A stretch of DNA of 51,937 bases. Origin: a virus. Under the pieces are notes generated by a model that had not been told where the DNA came from, made no database searches, and was given only the letters and a program-made list of their open reading frames with translations. The position numbers and the translations under genes were made by a program. The stretch covers positions 1-51,937 of IMG/VR virus record IMGVR_UViG_3300042922_000712; one strand, written 5' to 3'. Shown one piece after another: positions 50,243 to 51,937 of the stretch (within the stretch, counting starts at the first letter, position 1; each line of letters opens with the position of its first letter).

Positions 50243-51937
50243 CTAACCAGCATATTTAGCTTTAACAGCATAGATTCTATCTAACTGTTCTTTGCTATAA
50301 TTATCTCTTGCAAGGTTTATAATACCATTTGCATTGATAAGTATATCTTTAAATACGTTAACTTGATTGTTAAATCTACCATCGTTCTTAGAAATCATCA
50401 TAGAATTTCTAGGATTAAAACATAGCATAGCGGCTTCCCAAAATGCTTTGTTTGGAATATACAATATATTCAAGCAATCTCCCCTTATATTCACACAGGT
50501 CGCTAATCCGTGCAGTTCTCTTATGAACTTCCCTACCATTACGATAGGATAGTAGACTATATCTTCTCCCTCATAACTAAGGGAGCCTTCTTTTTCGCAC
50601 TCCGCTTGGAGGCTACGATAATCGCTTCTAACTACCGTACAAGACGAGTAGCCGCGCTTTCTCTAGTCGTTGAACGTTTTCCCATATACATGGGCACTTC
50701 GCTGCTGGTTATACATTTCGCTTGAGTGAGACTTAGAGTTTCCCCATATCTCATCTTCTAGATTTTTTCTGACTTTCGTCGGCATTCACGTTTATCTTTA
50801 CAGATTACGTTGTAGCTCTAGAAGCATTAGCAATTTCCAGCAATTAAAAAGGATACCACTCTATATTACTATATAGTGGGACTAAGCCGTTAGGCTGTAA
50901 TCAAAATCGGCGGCAAATGGATTTAAGATTTGTAATGGCATACTTAACGTATAATCATCATTAATACCAATACATCTCATAGCCATAATAGAGCCGTAGT
51001 TAATAGTAGGTCTAAACGTTCACGCTGAGCACTAATCAGCGCAGTTCTCGTATGAACTTCTCCAGTTTTTCTCTGGATGAGCAGATCATATCATCATCCC
51101 AGAGGGATGCCTCTCGCTTCGATTTAAGGATTTCTCCACCCGTTTGGGCTCTACTCTACTTGCTTCGTGTACTATTTCTAGTACCTTATTTTCATGGCGT
51201 ATTTCAGCCCCTATAGCTTTCGATGATCGTTGGACGAGTTCAGTTAAAAAGTCATAATCTTTACACTCCATTAATAAAGATTAGATATAGCTGGAAGTAT
51301 ATATCAAAAGACTATAATTTCTAAACAGAACTCGCTGCTGATTGTACATTGTCATTGATCCTTAGCACCTTTCATTTCATATGAAAGGCTTTTATTTCAG
51401 CGTAGATCATCCTAAATATTTTTTCCATCTTTCGACAGCATTCACGCTTGAGATCACTCTCTACGTTTTAGCTATTTAGGCTTTAGCACGTCCCAGCAAT
51501 TCAAGAGGTAGTTTTTGCAATACGTTGCCGTATTACCGAACCCTATCGATTCCGATTAATTAGAACATTTATTCCATTATTAGCTCTAATTAAATTTTCT
51601 ATAATTTCTCTAACTCTGGGGTTTGGAACCACCTGTGATTTATACCAAATCATATATGCCTTAGCATAGGAGATATTAAATGAACTAGCTAATATATTTA
51701 TTATAGTTTGTTGTAATAATTCCACTAAACTATAATAAGATAATTTAACCTCATCAATTCTTAATAGAGGATCTGGAATGATAACCAATCTAGAAGTAAA
51801 GCTACATCTTCCACCAATCAGCATTCTTACAGATCCCTTTTTATTTGAACAAATGTTTTCTATTTCTGCATAAAGTTTATTATACTTTTCCTGCATATCC
51901 CAAAGAAGAGTATTTCTATACTTTTTATTTCGGTACA
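50243..51937 (-). CDS. RNA polymerase beta-prime subunit, N-terminal half, split by two group I introns (5' end off window)
   Basis: The coding parts, read on the minus strand, are exon 1 51937-51549 (open to the right edge), exon 2 51010-50900 and exon 3 50482-50243. Joined, they give LIGGRCSFTSRLVIIPDP, INRN|PTINYGSIMAMRC and NPFAADFD|GDCLNILYIPN. These match the beta-prime segments around SARSVI, NRxPTLHR and NADFDGD of cellular polymerases. The three aspartates of DFDGD hold the catalytic Mg2+. Exon 2 is exactly 37 codons and the frame stays open throughout. The protein ends 80 residues after the motif, so the rest of beta-prime must be a separate gene, as in phiKZ-type phage polymerases. 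Confidence 0.88.
50483..50899 (-). ncRNA. Group I intron between the D and G of the DFDGD motif
   Basis: The intron is 417 bases. On the minus strand the 5' exon ends GAT, and its last U pairs with G in the guide (GAUU with the AGUC stretch in GGCUUAGUC), as the group I rule requires. The core carries AATTGCTGGAAATTGC, GTTCAACGACTAGA and AAGATATAGTCT, which are group I P, R and S elements. It ends in G before GGAGAT. Removal restores FDGD in frame. There is no endonuclease frame inside. Confidence 0.85.
51011..51548 (-). ncRNA. Group I intron in the NRxPT segment of beta-prime
   Basis: The intron is about 538 bases. The 5' exon end GAAU pairs with the guide GGUUC, giving the U-G pair at the splice site, and the start of the 3' exon (CCUA) pairs with the adjoining UAGG (P10). 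The core has GAATTGCTGGGACGTGC, GTCCAACGATCATCG and GATGATATGATC. The 3' end falls on A rather than the usual G, so it may be off by up to six bases. Its 3' end (AAGTTCATACGAGAACTGC) is nearly the same as that of the first intron, so the two are related. Confidence 0.78.

Noticed and set aside
50510-50725. 71-residue plus-strand frame
   Set aside because: It lies over the exon 3/intron region of the polymerase gene on the other strand and has no matching family or ribosome binding site.
51086-51271. 61-residue minus-strand frame inside the second intron, first considered as a remnant of a homing endonuclease
   Set aside because: It overlaps the intron core elements, has no endonuclease motif and no clear ribosome binding site. 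RNA structure explains the sequence better.
1-51937. tRNA genes, CRISPR arrays, insertion sequences and integrase or attachment sites
   Set aside because: I looked through the intergenic regions on both strands and saw no cloverleaf with a GTTC arm, no spaced repeat array, no transposase and no integrase.

Overview
The window looks like part of a large (jumbo) double-stranded DNA phage with an AT-rich genome and strong AGGAGG-type ribosome binding sites. It infects, most probably, an anaerobic Firmicute. The best evidence is at the right end. A minus-strand gene encodes the N-terminal half of a multisubunit RNA polymerase beta-prime subunit, carries the catalytic ADFDGD motif, and stops about 80 residues after it. 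Such split phage polymerases are known from phiKZ-like and AR9/PBS1-like phages. The gene is broken by two group I introns, and one of them lies inside the catalytic motif. Six radical SAM enzymes, which are oxygen-sensitive as a class, argue for an anaerobic host.

Layout. 1-1746 (minus): fibre-like proteins. 1829-7539 (minus): small non-structural genes, including an Api92-like protein, a BCS1-like AAA ATPase, a LysM mini-protein, a truncated terminase-like ATPase, and an ADP-ribose cluster (NADAR, DUF488-like, TARG1-like macro domain). 7555-10793 (minus): two paralogous radical SAM/SPASM genes, a 199-residue partner, and a fibre-like protein whose C-terminus is a CX3 cysteine array. 10816-18498 (minus): glycine-rich, lectin-like and SPRY-like virion proteins, interrupted by two probable early genes. 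18583-19865 (minus): small paralogous genes. 20110-21274 (plus): a small island with a caspase-like candidate. 21315-24688 (minus): an orphan radical SAM gene, an exported protein and a SLOG protein. 24794-31939 (minus): three radical SAM genes, an HNH endonuclease, a second eight-cysteine protein, and two small proteins with an ELAPSLQ motif. 32028-32985 (minus) and 33093-34500 (plus): a permuted NlpC/P60-like enzyme and membrane proteins, possibly for lysis. 34614-47587 (plus): a long run of virion and fibre proteins built from beta-propeller, lectin-like, LamG-like, CBM-like and beta-repeat modules. 47608-48204 (plus): a membrane coiled-coil protein. 48249-51937 (minus): a large unknown protein, a MazG-like protein and the polymerase gene.

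Most notable system. Two loci pair a protein ending in eight cysteines, mostly spaced CX3C, with SPASM-type radical SAM enzymes. The reading frames overlap by 4 and 8 bases, so translation is coupled. One cysteine protein has the same ELAPSLQ N-terminus as neighbouring small fibre-like proteins. My inference is that the phage matures the cysteine-rich tips of virion proteins by radical chemistry, in the way CXXX-repeat RiPP precursors are treated.

Regulation. A 12-base core, TTATATATTATA, usually followed after three bases by ATGAATA, stands in front of ten non-structural genes and points toward each of them. It is absent from the fibre operons. It is probably an early promoter for a phage-encoded polymerase.
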